From Aestuariivita sp. (GTDB lineage: Bacteria; Pseudomonadota; Alphaproteobacteria; Rhodobacterales; Rhodobacteraceae), in NCBI GenBank assembly GCA_018401465.1, contig JAGYKE010000004.1, forward strand, positions 620,001 to 684,000: 64,000 nt of DNA, read 5' to 3'. The notes beneath the pieces were generated by a model that did not search any database, was not told the origin of the DNA, and was given only the letters and a program-made list of their open reading frames with translations. Position numbers and translations under genes: made by a program. Shown piece after piece: positions 9,683-18,287 of this stretch; the first letter of the stretch is position 1; the number at the start of each line of letters is the position of its first letter.

Positions 9683-10909
9683 TCAGCCCTTCACGCGCCG
9701 GTTCCGCGCCGCGATCAGTTTCAGGCGCAGGGCGTTCAGCTGGATGAAGCCCTGTGCATCCTTCTGGTCATAGGCGCCGGCGTCTTCCTCGAACGTCACA
9801 TGCGCCTCGGAATAGAGGCTGTGATCCGACCAGCGCGCCACGTTGCGTGCCGATCCCTTGTAAAGCTTCACCCGCACCGTGCCGGTCACGTGTTCCTGGC
9901 TGCGGTCGATCAGGGCCTGCAGCATCTCGCGTTCGGGGCTGAACCAGAAGCCGTTATAGATCAGCTCGGCATAGCGCGGCATGATCGAATCCTTGAGGTG
10001 CCCGGCACCCGAATCCAGCGTGATCTGTTCGATCCCGCGATGCGCCTCGAGCAGGATCGTGCCGCCCGGGGTTTCATACACGCCGCGCGACTTCATGCCG
10101 ACAAAGCGGTTTTCCACGAAATCGAGCAGCCCGATCCCGTGCCGCGCGCCGTATTCGTTCAGCTTGGTCAGGATCGTCGCGGGCGACATCGCCTCGCCGT
10201 TGATGGCGACGGCGTCGCCCTTCTCGAACGTGATCTCGATGAATTCGGGCGTATCAGGGGCCTGTTCCACGGGCACGATCCGCTGGGCGACGTAATCGGG
10301 AGCCTCCTGTCCGGGGTTTTCCAGAACCTTGCCTTCGGACGAGGTGTGCAGAAGGTTCGCATCGACGCTGAAGGGCGCGTCGCCGCGCTTGTCCTTGGCG
10401 ATCGGGATCTGGTTCGCCTCGGCGAATTCCAGAAGCCGCGTGCGGCTGGTCAGATCCCACAGCCGCCAGGGCGCGATCACCTTGATCTCGGGGTTCAGCG
10501 CATAGGCCGACAGCTCAAACCGCACCTGATCGTTGCCCTTGCCGGTTGCACCATGGGCGACAGCATCGGCACCGGTCATCGCGGCGATTTCGATCAGGCG
10601 CTTGGAGATCAACGGCCGCGCGATCGACGTGCCCAGCAGATACATCCCTTCGTACAGCGCGTTCGCCCGGAACATCGGGAAGACGAAGTCGCGCACGAAT
10701 TCTTCGCGCAGGTCGTCGATATAGATGTTCTCGGGCTTGATCCCGAGAAGTTCGGCCTTCTGGCGCGCGGGCTCAAGCTCTTCGCCCTGGCCCAGGTCTG
10801 CGGTGAAGGTCACCACCTCGCAGCCATACTCCGTCTGCAGCCATTTCAGGATGATCGAGGTGTCGAGACCACCTGAATAAGCGAGGACGACTTTCTTGGG
10901 CGCGGACAT
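9683..10909 (-). CDS. argG: Argininosuccinate synthase
   Basis: ArgG condenses citrulline and aspartate with ATP to argininosuccinate, the penultimate step of arginine synthesis. The 408-residue length is standard. The ATP pyrophosphatase motif [12 protein letters not shown] is at residues 9-20, with the citrulline/aspartate-binding block [16 protein letters not shown] near residue 115 and the C-terminal [13 protein letters not shown]. The gene is divergent from ilvA with about 108 bp between starts, and followed by a strong terminator. argJ of the same pathway lies 30 kb away, so arginine genes are dispersed. Confidence 0.98.
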   Translation of the reverse strand: MSAPKKVVLAYSGGLDTSIILKWLQTEYGCEVVTFTADLGQGEELEPARQKAELLGIKPENIYIDDLREEFVRDFVFPMFRANALYEGMYLLGTSIARPLISKRLIEIAAMTGADAVAHGATGKGNDQVRFELSAYALNPEIKVIAPWRLWDLTSRTRLLEFAEANQIPIAKDKRGDAPFSVDANLLHTSSEGKVLENPGQEAPDYVAQRIVPVEQAPDTPEFIEITFEKGDAVAINGEAMSPATILTKLNEYGARHGIGLLDFVENRFVGMKSRGVYETPGGTILLEAHRGIEQITLDSGAGHLKDSIMPRYAELIYNGFWFSPEREMLQALIDRSQEHVTGTVRVKLYKGSARNVARWSDHSLYSEAHVTFEEDAGAYDQKDAQGFIQLNALRLKLIAARNRRVKG

Positions 10910-11017
10910 GGGGGCAGACCTTCCTTGGGAAATGACGGCAGGCGTCTAGCGGTTTTTCCCGGGGCGAACAAGGTGGCCACGCTTGCGCGGGGGCCGCGCG
11001 CAGGGCAGAGAAGTCGC

Positions 11018-12244
11018 ATGACCGATTTCCGCACCCGGGCCCGCGAGGCCGAAGCCGTGCTGCGCACCGTGTTTGACGTCACGCCGCTGCAGCTGAACGC
11101 GCATCTGTCCGAACGCTTTGGTGCCGATATCTGGCTCAAGCGCGAAGACCTGACACCGGTGCGCAGCTACAAGCTGCGCGGCGCCATGAACGCGATGCGC
11201 AAGCTGCCCGACCAGAAGCTGTTCGTCTGCGCGAGCGCGGGCAACCATGCGCAGGGCGTCGCCTTCATGTGCAGGCATCTGGGTGTGCGCGGCGTGATCT
11301 TCATGCCGGTGACGACGCCCCAGCAGAAGATCCGCAAGACCCGCACCTTCGGCGGCGACCATGTCGAGGTGCGTCTGATCGGCGACTATTTCGACCAGTC
11401 GCTGAAGGCGGCGCAGGCCTATGCGGCGGAACACGGGGCGCATTTCCTGTCGCCCTTCGACGATGAGGACGTCATCGAAGGCCAGGCTTCCATCGCCGTC
11501 GAGATCGAGGAGCAGTTGGGCCGTGCGCCCGATTTCGTCATCCTGCCGGTGGGCGGTGGGGGGATGTCGTCGGGCGTGGCGCAGTATTTCGGCGACCGCA
11601 CCTATCCCCTGTTCGTGGAACCGAAGGGCGGGGCCTGCCTGCGGGCCGCGCTGGCTGCCGGGCACCCGGTGCAACTCGACCGCGTCGACACCTTCGTCGA
11701 TGGCGCCGCCGTGGGCCGGATCGGTGACCGCACCTTCGAGATCCTGCGCAACACGCCGCTGCGCGACGTGATCGTCCTGCCCGAAGACCGCATCTGCCTG
11801 ACCATCCTCGACATGCTGAACGTTGAAGGAATCGTGCTGGAACCCGCGGGTGCGCTGGCGGTCGATGCGCTGGCGGATGTGGCGCGGCAGATCCGGGGCA
11901 AGACGGTGGTCTGCCTGACATCGGGGGGGAATTTCGATTTCGAACGCCTGCCCGAGGTCAAGGAACGCGCCCAGCGCTTCGCAGGCATCAAGAAATACCT
12001 GATCCTGCGCCTTCCGCAGCGCCCGGGCGCGCTGAAGGAATTCCTCAACATCCTCGGCCCCGACGACGACATCGCGCGGTTCGAGTATCTGAAGAAATCA
12101 GCGCGCAACTTCGGGTCGGTCCTGATCGGGATCGAAACGACCGCGCCCGAGAATTTCGACAGGCTCTTCGCGCATCTGGATGACGCTGGGTTCACCTATA
12201 CCGACATCACGAATGATGAGACGGTCGCCCAGTTCGTGATCTGA
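11018..12244 (+). CDS. ilvA: Threonine ammonia-lyase (threonine dehydratase)
   Basis: The enzyme converts threonine to 2-oxobutanoate, the committed step toward isoleucine, using PLP. The PLP lysine is in VRSYKLRGAMNAM (about residue 51), the glycine loop is GGGGMSSGV, and the C-terminal ~85 residues (KYLILRLPQRPGALKEFL) form an ACT-like regulatory domain for isoleucine feedback. Length (408) matches the short single-ACT class. The start at 11018 (MTDFRTRAREAEAVL) is preferred to an in-frame upstream start that would reach into the argG-ilvA promoter gap. The SDR gene follows 11 bp later. Confidence 0.95.
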   Translation: MTDFRTRAREAEAVLRTVFDVTPLQLNAHLSERFGADIWLKREDLTPVRSYKLRGAMNAMRKLPDQKLFVCASAGNHAQGVAFMCRHLGVRGVIFMPVTTPQQKIRKTRTFGGDHVEVRLIGDYFDQSLKAAQAYAAEHGAHFLSPFDDEDVIEGQASIAVEIEEQLGRAPDFVILPVGGGGMSSGVAQYFGDRTYPLFVEPKGGACLRAALAAGHPVQLDRVDTFVDGAAVGRIGDRTFEILRNTPLRDVIVLPEDRICLTILDMLNVEGIVLEPAGALAVDALADVARQIRGKTVVCLTSGGNFDFERLPEVKERAQRFAGIKKYLILRLPQRPGALKEFLNILGPDDDIARFEYLKKSARNFGSVLIGIETTAPENFDRLFAHLDDAGFTYTDITNDETVAQFVI

Positions 12245-12255
12245 GGGAGGGCGCG

Positions 12256-13068
12256 ATGGAGGTTTCGGGCAGAACGATCATCATCACCGGCGGGGCCAGC
12301 GGCATCGGCGCGGCGCTGGCGCGGCAGATGGCGGCCGCCGGTGCGAAGGTGGTCGTGGCCGACCTGAACGGCGACGCCGCGCGCGCGCTGGCCGACGGGA
12401 TCGGCGGGCTGGGTCTGGCCTGCGACGTCACGCGGGAAAGCGACATTCAGGCGACGGTGCGCGCGGCGGAAGACAGGTTCGGCCCCGTGGATATCTTCGT
12501 GTCGAATGCCGGGTTCGGGGTGGGCGAACCGGATCACGCCGCTTCCGCCGCGGACGAGGTCTGGACGCGGAACTGGCAGGTGCATGTCATGGCCCATGTC
12601 CATGCCGCGCGCGCCGTCCTGCCCGCGATGATCGCACGCGGCGAAGGCTATCTGGTCAACATGGCCTCGGCCGCCGGGCTGCTGAACCAGATCGGCGACG
12701 CCGCCTATTCCGCGACCAAGCACGCGGCAGTGAGCTTTGCCGAATCGCTGTTCATCACGCATCGCGATCAGGGCATCCGGGTGTCGGTGATCTGTCCGCA
12801 ATACGTGGCCACGCCCCTGATCGGGCTGAGCGAGGCAGATGTGCAGGAGGGCGGCAGCCTCATCACGCCGGATCAGGTTGCCAGCACGGTGATGGAAGGC
12901 ATCGCCGAAGAACAGTTCCTCATCCTGCCCCACCCGCAGGTGGCCCAATACACAAGGCTGCGCGCGGCCGAGCCGGAAAAGTGGCTGGCCGGCATGCGCG
13001 CCCTGCGCGCCAAGGCCCTGCGCGATCTAGGCGGCATCGACATGAAGAACCTGCACAAGCTGATCTGA
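12256..13068 (+). CDS. Short-chain dehydrogenase/reductase
   Basis: This 270-residue classical SDR has the cofactor motif TGGASGIGAAL (residues 11-21) with an Asp after strand 2 (VVADLNGD) that favours NAD(H). It also has the structural VSNAG, and the catalytic Ser region NMASAAG with Tyr-x-x-x-Lys (AAYSATKHAAVSF). The substrate cannot be read from the sequence; the C-terminal ~70 residues, including LPHPQVAQYTRLRAAEPEKW, resemble SDRs acting on larger hydrophobic substrates. It follows ilvA by 11 bp and converges on the Hpt gene. Confidence 0.9.
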   Translation: MEVSGRTIIITGGASGIGAALARQMAAAGAKVVVADLNGDAARALADGIGGLGLACDVTRESDIQATVRAAEDRFGPVDIFVSNAGFGVGEPDHAASAADEVWTRNWQVHVMAHVHAARAVLPAMIARGEGYLVNMASAAGLLNQIGDAAYSATKHAAVSFAESLFITHRDQGIRVSVICPQYVATPLIGLSEADVQEGGSLITPDQVASTVMEGIAEEQFLILPHPQVAQYTRLRAAEPEKWLAGMRALRAKALRDLGGIDMKNLHKLI

Positions 13069-13072
13069 CCCT

Positions 13073-13402
13073 TCAGCTCAGGTGCGCCGCGATTCCGTCA
13101 AGGAAATGGGCTTTCGACACCTCGTAGGTCTGCAGCAGTTCGGTCGGGTCGAAGCAGCCTTCGCCGTCACGCAACGCCTGCGCAGCGCCTGCCGTGCAGG
13201 CCTGCGTGACTGCGCTGAACCCGAGGTTGGACGCGCTGCCCTTCAGGGAATGCAGGTCATCGGCGATCTGTTCGGGCGAAGCGGCGTCTCGCAGCCGGTC
13301 GATGATGCCTTCTACTTCGTCGACGAAGATATCGATCACCTCATCGAAGTCGTCCTCTCCTATGTCGCGGCGCAGTTGCGCGATCCTGTCCCAGTCGATC
13401 AT
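13073..13402 (-). CDS. Histidine phosphotransfer (Hpt) domain protein
   Basis: This 109-residue free-standing Hpt protein is a phosphorelay shuttle carrying phosphate between a hybrid kinase and a response regulator. The phospho-accepting His is in the canonical context DDLHSLKGSASNLGF (about residue 51), followed by the Gly and small residues needed for partner docking. It is all-helical and soluble, with no kinase domain. It is divergent from, and about 160 bp away from, a receiver-PP2C phosphatase gene, which is its most likely partner by position (inference). Confidence 0.88.
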   Translation of the reverse strand: MIDWDRIAQLRRDIGEDDFDEVIDIFVDEVEGIIDRLRDAASPEQIADDLHSLKGSASNLGFSAVTQACTAGAAQALRDGEGCFDPTELLQTYEVSKAHFLDGIAAHLS

Positions 13403-13560
13403 GGCGAAACCTTTCCGCCCCCGCGGCCGTTCTGCCTGCGGCGGGTTAAGCGCAGGTAAAGCCGCGCATTTGAACTGATCGGATTGTCGGCTTCACCCTT
13501 CGTTCATTCCCGACAGGCACCGTGCCCCGACGCGCCAAGTTGTGCGGTGCATCAGGGTAA

Positions 13561-14850
13561 ATGTTGGGATCGCGGGTGATGACGGGTCAGGCTCTCTCTC
13601 TGGCGGCAGAGGCCGGCAAGGCGCCGATCGGGCGGGTTCTGGTCGTCGATGACAGCCGGTTGCAGCGCAGCATCCTGGCGAAATCGCTGCGCCGCGCGGG
13701 CCATGACGTGATCGAAGCCGACAGCGCCGATGCCGCGCTGGCTATCTGCGCCGCCACCCCGCCCGACATCGTGTTCAGCGACTGGGTCATGCCGGGGATG
13801 TCGGGGCTCGACTTCTGCCGTGCCTTCCGCGCGATGAAGCGGGACAGTTACGGCTATTTCATCCTGCTCACCTCGAAAAGCGATGCGCATGACATCACGC
13901 AGGGCTTCGAGGCGGGCGCCGACGACTTCCTGATCAAGCCCGCCATACCCGACGATCTGCGCGCCCGCATTTCCGCCGCCAAACGCATCCTGACGATGGA
14001 GCGGGAATTGTCCGAAAAGAACCGGATGATTTCCGACACGCTGGCGCAGCTTCAGGCGGCATATGAACGCATCGACCAGGACCTGCTGCAGGCCAAGACC
14101 ATTCAGGAATCGCTGGTGCCCGAGGTGGAAGGCCGGTTCGGCCGGTCACGCGTCAGCCTGCTGCTGAAACCCTGCGGGCATATCGGCGGGGATCTGGTCG
14201 GCATGTTCAGCCCGGGCAAGAACCGGGTCGCCTTCTACAACATCGACGTGTCGGGGCACGGGATCACGTCTGCCATGATGACCGCGCGGCTGGGCAGTTA
14301 CCTGAGCAGTTCGCATCTGGATCAGAACGTGGCGGTGGAAAAGCGGCTGGAACGGTTCTTTGCCCTGCGCCAGCCATCGGAGGTCGCGTCGATTCTGAAC
14401 GCGCGGCTCGCAGCGGATACCGGGATCGCGGAATACTTCACGATGGTCTACTGCATCGCCGATCTCCGGTCGGGCGACATGCGGCTGGTGCAGGCGGGGC
14501 ACCCGCACCCGCTGCTTATCCGGGCGGACGGGACGCGGGAATTTCTGGGCCATGGCGGCGTGCCTGTCGGGCTTCTTCCTGATGCCCGGTTCGACCAGAT
14601 CGATTTCCGCATGAAGACCGGCGATCGCCTGCTGCTCTATTCCGACGGCATTTCCGAATGTGTCATGCAGGATGGCAGCATGCTGGATCAGGACGGTCTT
14701 CTTTCCCTTGTCGACGAGATCGACAGCGATTCGGGTCGTGAATTCCTTGATGACCTGTTCTGGCGCCTCTCGGCCCGCATGCGCCGCGACAGCGGGATGG
14801 AAGACGACGTGTCGGCGACGCTGTTCGAATATCTGGGTGGCGAAGGCTAG
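13561..14850 (+). CDS. Response regulator with SpoIIE/PP2C-type serine phosphatase output
   Basis: The N-terminal receiver domain (about residues 20-140) has the acidic pocket (VVDDSRLQRSI), the phospho-acceptor Asp in VFSDWVMPGMSGLDF and the Lys in DDFLIKP. A coiled-coil linker follows (MERELSEKNRMISDTLAQLQ). The C-terminal PP2C/SpoIIE domain (about residues 190-429) has metal-binding Asp/Gly motifs (HIGGDLVGMF, FYNIDVSGHGITSAM, LLLYSDGISE, DDVSATL). This RsbU/HsbR-like layout controls anti-anti-sigma partner switching or c-di-GMP circuits in other bacteria. A second ATG lies at 13579. The stop overlaps the NUDIX gene by 4 bp. Confidence 0.92.
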   Translation: MLGSRVMTGQALSLAAEAGKAPIGRVLVVDDSRLQRSILAKSLRRAGHDVIEADSADAALAICAATPPDIVFSDWVMPGMSGLDFCRAFRAMKRDSYGYFILLTSKSDAHDITQGFEAGADDFLIKPAIPDDLRARISAAKRILTMERELSEKNRMISDTLAQLQAAYERIDQDLLQAKTIQESLVPEVEGRFGRSRVSLLLKPCGHIGGDLVGMFSPGKNRVAFYNIDVSGHGITSAMMTARLGSYLSSSHLDQNVAVEKRLERFFALRQPSEVASILNARLAADTGIAEYFTMVYCIADLRSGDMRLVQAGHPHPLLIRADGTREFLGHGGVPVGLLPDARFDQIDFRMKTGDRLLLYSDGISECVMQDGSMLDQDGLLSLVDEIDSDSGREFLDDLFWRLSARMRRDSGMEDDVSATLFEYLGGEG

Positions 14851-15281
14851 GCGAGCAGCCCGGCGAAGAACCTGTCGCCCGCATTGCCCAGAAGACGCGC
14901 GGCATCGCCCGGGCTGGCCCAGACCACCTCGTGACCGGGTTCGGTCGGCGGTCCGATGCGACGGGTCGGCGTCGCGGTGTAGATGTGGCACACCTTTTCC
15001 GCCCAGAGATCATATTCCGGCATATAGGCAAAGCGCCGGAAAACCCCGATGCGGCGCGGCGCGGCGATCAGCCAGCCGGTTTCCTCGTATACCTCGCGGT
15101 GCAGCGCGACGATCGGCGCTTCGCCCGGATCGATGCCGCCGCCGGGCAGCTGGACATCCGGTTCCGGCATCATCTGCACCGTCAGAAGCAGCGCTCCGTC
15201 GCGCGGCAGCAGGGCATAGATGCCGGGCCTGCGGACATAGCGGCGGCCGGTTTGCGGGGGTTCGCCGAAGCGGCGGATCAT
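14847..15281 (-). CDS. NUDIX hydrolase
   Basis: This 144-residue single NUDIX domain protein hydrolyses a nucleoside-diphosphate-linked substrate. The NUDIX box is intact from the Gly-rich start to the glutamates: GGGIDPGEAPIVALHREVYE, continuing ETGW. The substrate is not predictable; it is a small housekeeping-type protein with a C-terminal extension of unclear role. The start at 15281 (MIRRFGEPPQTGRRY) is chosen over an in-frame upstream start because the longer version would cover the divergent hslO promoter and its extra residues look non-coding. It is convergent with the PP2C gene. Confidence 0.85.
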   Translation of the reverse strand: MIRRFGEPPQTGRRYVRRPGIYALLPRDGALLLTVQMMPEPDVQLPGGGIDPGEAPIVALHREVYEETGWLIAAPRRIGVFRRFAYMPEYDLWAEKVCHIYTATPTRRIGPPTEPGHEVVWASPGDAARLLGNAGDRFFAGLLA

Positions 15282-15291
15282 GATCAGGCCC

Positions 15292-15319
15292 TTTTCAGTC
15301 TGCTTGCTGCCCTTATATA
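15292..15319 (+). promoter_or_regulatory. Candidate hslO promoter
   Basis: A TTTTCA -35-like hexamer is separated by 16 bp from a TATATA -10, in the 77-bp gap between the divergent NUDIX and hslO starts. The -10 context CCTTATATA is the same as upstream of dnaK. The expected start point is about 35 bp before the hslO ATG. Confidence 0.4.
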
Positions 15320-15358
15320 GGCGCGATATGCCACGCCAAGGCACGTGAAGGACATTCC

Positions 15359-16360
15359 ATGACACTCGGCACCCAAATCGCGTGGGACGACACCGTCCTG
15401 CCCTTCCAGCTTGATGCCTCTGACATCAGGGGACGCGTCGCACGGTTGGACGGGGTGCTGTCGGGTATCCTGCGCCAGCACGCCTATCCACCCCAGATCG
15501 AAGCGCTTATCGCCGAGATGACGCTGCTGACAGCGATGATCGGTCAGACGGTCAAGCTGCGCTGGAAGCTGTCGTTGCAGGTCCAGTCAAACAAGGCCGC
15601 GGTGCGCACCATCGCGACCGACTACTACGCCCCCGAGGAAGAGGGGCAGCCCGCCCGCATCCGCGCCTGGGCCAATTTCGACGCTGAAAAGCTGACGCCG
15701 GGCAATGCCTTCGATCAGGTGGGCGAAGGTTACTTCGCCATCCTCATCGATCAGGGGCCCGGCACGACGCCCTATCAGGGGATCACCCCGCTGACCGGCG
15801 GGTCGCTTGCGGCCTGCGCCGAATCCTATTTCGCGCAGTCCGAGCAATTGCCGACGCGGTTCCGTCTTGGATTCGGCCTGTCCACCGAACCGGGCGTGCC
15901 TGCCCATTGGCGCGCGGGTGGCGTGATGCTGCAGCACATGCCCAAGGCATCGCCGTTCGTGGCCTCGGGCGCGGGTGATGACGGGTTGTTGCGCGCCGTC
16001 GATCTGATGTCCGGCGATGAGGGCGAGAACTGGAATCGCGCCAACATTCTTCTCGACACCGCGGAGGATCTTGAACTGGTGGGTCCATCGGTGCCGCCCA
16101 CCGACCTGCTGGTGCGCCTGTTCCACGAAGAGACGCCGCGCGTCTTTGATGCGCAGGCGGTCCGCTTCGGCTGCACCTGTTCCGAGGATCGCGTGCGGCA
16201 AAGCCTGTCGATCTATTCCGCCCGCGATATCGGCAGGATGACGACCGATGAAGGCATCGTGACCGCCGATTGCCAGTTCTGCAGCGCGCATTACCGGCTC
16301 GACCCCGCGACGCTGGGCTTCGATGCGGCCCGGCCCCCCGGCGACGGACATGACGGCTGA
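15359..16360 (+). CDS. hslO: Hsp33 redox-regulated chaperonin
   Basis: Hsp33 is a cytoplasmic holdase activated by oxidation of a zinc-bound cysteine tetrad. The four cysteines appear as CTCSEDRVRQ (CxC) and, about 30 residues later, CQFC (CxxC). The N-terminal substrate-binding domain includes LLTAMIGQTVKLRWKLSLQV. At 333 residues it is slightly longer than E. coli Hsp33. The NUDIX gene 16350-16949 begins inside its last codons and the CCA-adding gene overlaps that, so the three form one tight operon. Its promoter shares a -10 motif with dnaK. Confidence 0.95.
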   Translation: MTLGTQIAWDDTVLPFQLDASDIRGRVARLDGVLSGILRQHAYPPQIEALIAEMTLLTAMIGQTVKLRWKLSLQVQSNKAAVRTIATDYYAPEEEGQPARIRAWANFDAEKLTPGNAFDQVGEGYFAILIDQGPGTTPYQGITPLTGGSLAACAESYFAQSEQLPTRFRLGFGLSTEPGVPAHWRAGGVMLQHMPKASPFVASGAGDDGLLRAVDLMSGDEGENWNRANILLDTAEDLELVGPSVPPTDLLVRLFHEETPRVFDAQAVRFGCTCSEDRVRQSLSIYSARDIGRMTTDEGIVTADCQFCSAHYRLDPATLGFDAARPPGDGHDG

Positions 16361-16949
16361 GATCGAATCCCGGCTGCGCGCGGCTCTGGCGCGCCCGGGC
16401 TACGATTCGTCCGACTTCGACCTGAACCCCGGCGCGGTTCTGCCGGAAGGACGCATCCTGCGGCCCGCGGGCGTGCTGGTCGCGGTCACGGTCTTCGGAG
16501 GGGCTGCTTCGGTTCTGCTGACGAAACGGTCCTCGATGCTCAGACATCATCCGGGACAGATCGCCTTTCCCGGCGGCAAGCAGGACCCGGGCGACCCCAC
16601 CGTGATTGACGCCGCCCTGCGCGAGGCCGAGGAGGAAATCGGCCTGCCCCGAAATGCCGTGCGCGTGCTGGGCACGCTGCCTGCGCATGAAACGGTGACG
16701 GGGTTCGCGATGACACCCGTCGTCGCTCTGGTCGATGCGCCTTTCGCCATCCGCCCCGAACCGGGAGAGGTGGACGAGGTGTTTTCAGTCCCGTTGGGCC
16801 ACGTCACCCAACCGGACCGGTTCCGCATCGAAGCGCGCCGTTGGCGGGGGCAGCGGCGGCATTACTTCACCGTTCCCTATGGCCCCTATTACATCTGGGG
16901 CGCGACCGCGCGTATCCTGCGCGGGCTGGCGGCACGGATGAACGGATGA
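16350..16949 (+). CDS. NUDIX hydrolase, CoA pyrophosphatase (NudL/YeaB)-like
   Basis: This 199-residue NUDIX hydrolase has the NudL-type arrangement: LLTKRSSMLRHHPGQIAFPG (substrate motif preceding the box) followed by the NUDIX box GKQDPGDPTVIDAALREAEE, continuing EIGL. This UPF0035-type motif is typical of enzymes that cleave CoA to phosphopantetheine and 3',5'-ADP. The start MTAEIESRL at 16350 overlaps the hslO end by 11 bp, and the stop overlaps the next ATG by 4 bp (ATGA), indicating translational coupling. Confidence 0.88.
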   Translation: MTAEIESRLRAALARPGYDSSDFDLNPGAVLPEGRILRPAGVLVAVTVFGGAASVLLTKRSSMLRHHPGQIAFPGGKQDPGDPTVIDAALREAEEEIGLPRNAVRVLGTLPAHETVTGFAMTPVVALVDAPFAIRPEPGEVDEVFSVPLGHVTQPDRFRIEARRWRGQRRHYFTVPYGPYYIWGATARILRGLAARMNG

Positions 16950-18118
16950 CACGGCTGACCGCAGACTGGCTGACCCGGCCGCAGACCCGCGCGGTCATGC
17001 AGGCCCTGACAGGGGACGGCGCGCAGGCGCTGTTCGTCGGTGGCTGCGTGCGCAACGCGCTGCTTGGAGCGCCGGTCGACGACATCGACATCGCCACCGA
17101 CGCGCATCCCGAAAGGGTGACGCGGCTGGCCGGGAAGGCCGGGTTGCGGGCGGTGCCCACGGGGATCGATCACGGCACCGTCACGGTGATCGCCGACGGG
17201 ATCCCGCACGAGGTGACGACCTTCCGCCGCGATGTCGAAACCGACGGGCGGCATGCCGTCGTCGCCTTCTCCGACCGGGTGGAGGAAGACGCGGCGCGGC
17301 GCGATTTCACCATGAACGCGCTTTACGCCACACCGGACGGGGCGCTGATCGATCCCGTGGGCGGCCTGCCCGACCTTGCCGCGCGGCGCGTCCGGTTCAT
17401 CGGCGACGCCCATGCCCGGCTTGCCGAAGATCATCTGCGCGCGCTGCGCTTCTTCCGGTTTCACGCGTGGTATGGCGACGCGGCTGAAGGCATGGATGCC
17501 GAAGCGCTCGCCGCCATCGCCGCGCATGTCGATGGGCTGTCGATCCTGTCGCGCGAACGGGTCGGGGCCGAGATGATGAAGCTTCTCGCCGCGCCCGACC
17601 CCGCGCCCGCCATGGCGGCGATGCGGCAGACCGGCGTGCTGGGCGCGATCCTGCCGGGCACGGACGACCGCGCGCTGGGCCCGCTGGTGCATCTTGCGGA
17701 CGAGGCCGGTTTGCCCGCCGACCCGGTGCTGCGGCTGGCTGCGTTGGGCGCTGACTTCACCGACGCGCTGCGCCTGTCGCGCGATCAGGCGCGGCGGCTG
17801 CAGCTTTTGCGGATTTGGGCGGAAAGCCCGGCACAACCCGGGGAACTGGGCTATCGGCTTGGTGCCAATGACGCGCTGGCCGTCATCGTGTTGCGTGCCG
17901 CGCTGATGGAAGTACCGCCCGAGGGCGATGCGGCGCAGCGCCTGCGCCGCGGCGCGGAACAGATCCTGCCCGTGACCGCCGCCGATCTGATGCCGCGCTG
18001 GCAGGGCGCCGCGCTGGGCGCCACGCTGCGGCGGCTGGAACAGGACTGGATTGCATCTGGCTTCACGCTGACGCGCGACGACCTTCTGGCGCGGGCCGAC
18101 GCACCAGAAAAGGGATGA
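16946..18118 (+). CDS. cca: CCA tRNA nucleotidyltransferase
   Basis: The enzyme adds or repairs the 3' CCA end of tRNAs. The class II nucleotidyltransferase head is clear: LFVGGCVRNALLG and the catalytic Asp pair in VDDIDIATDA (about residues 38-48), then GTVTVIADGIPHEVTTFRRD and the RRDFTMNAL motif. The RNA-binding helices follow (ARLAEDHLRALRFFRFHAW). It has 390 residues and no HD domain, as usual for alphaproteobacteria. The start at 16946 (MTRLTADWLTRPQTR) overlaps the NUDIX stop by 4 bp. Confidence 0.95.
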   Translation: MTRLTADWLTRPQTRAVMQALTGDGAQALFVGGCVRNALLGAPVDDIDIATDAHPERVTRLAGKAGLRAVPTGIDHGTVTVIADGIPHEVTTFRRDVETDGRHAVVAFSDRVEEDAARRDFTMNALYATPDGALIDPVGGLPDLAARRVRFIGDAHARLAEDHLRALRFFRFHAWYGDAAEGMDAEALAAIAAHVDGLSILSRERVGAEMMKLLAAPDPAPAMAAMRQTGVLGAILPGTDDRALGPLVHLADEAGLPADPVLRLAALGADFTDALRLSRDQARRLQLLRIWAESPAQPGELGYRLGANDALAVIVLRAALMEVPPEGDAAQRLRRGAEQILPVTAADLMPRWQGAALGATLRRLEQDWIASGFTLTRDDLLARADAPEKG

Positions 18119-18160
18119 CAGAACAGGCAAACTGGCCTAGTCCTGAAGCCCTCGCACGAC

Positions 18161-18199
18161 GGAGGGATGCAGATGTATTTCGGGCTCTGGTTCACCTGA
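18161..18199 (+). other. Possible 8-residue leader peptide ORF upstream of the ABC transporter pair
   Basis: GGAGGG at 18161-18166 lies 6 bp before ATG at 18173, followed by a sense frame MYFGLWFT and a TGA at 18197. The spacing is ideal for translation and the frame is short and aromatic. It lies in the 169-bp gap between cca and the ABC transporter. Nothing beyond this arrangement supports it, so it is a candidate only. Confidence 0.2.
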
Positions 18200-18287
18200 C
18201 CGCCAGTCCCTGTCCCGAATGACGGGTCGGCATCGGCGCTGTCCCTTTCGCACATCTGCCCTATTTCGCTCGTCAGGAGCTTCCGTC

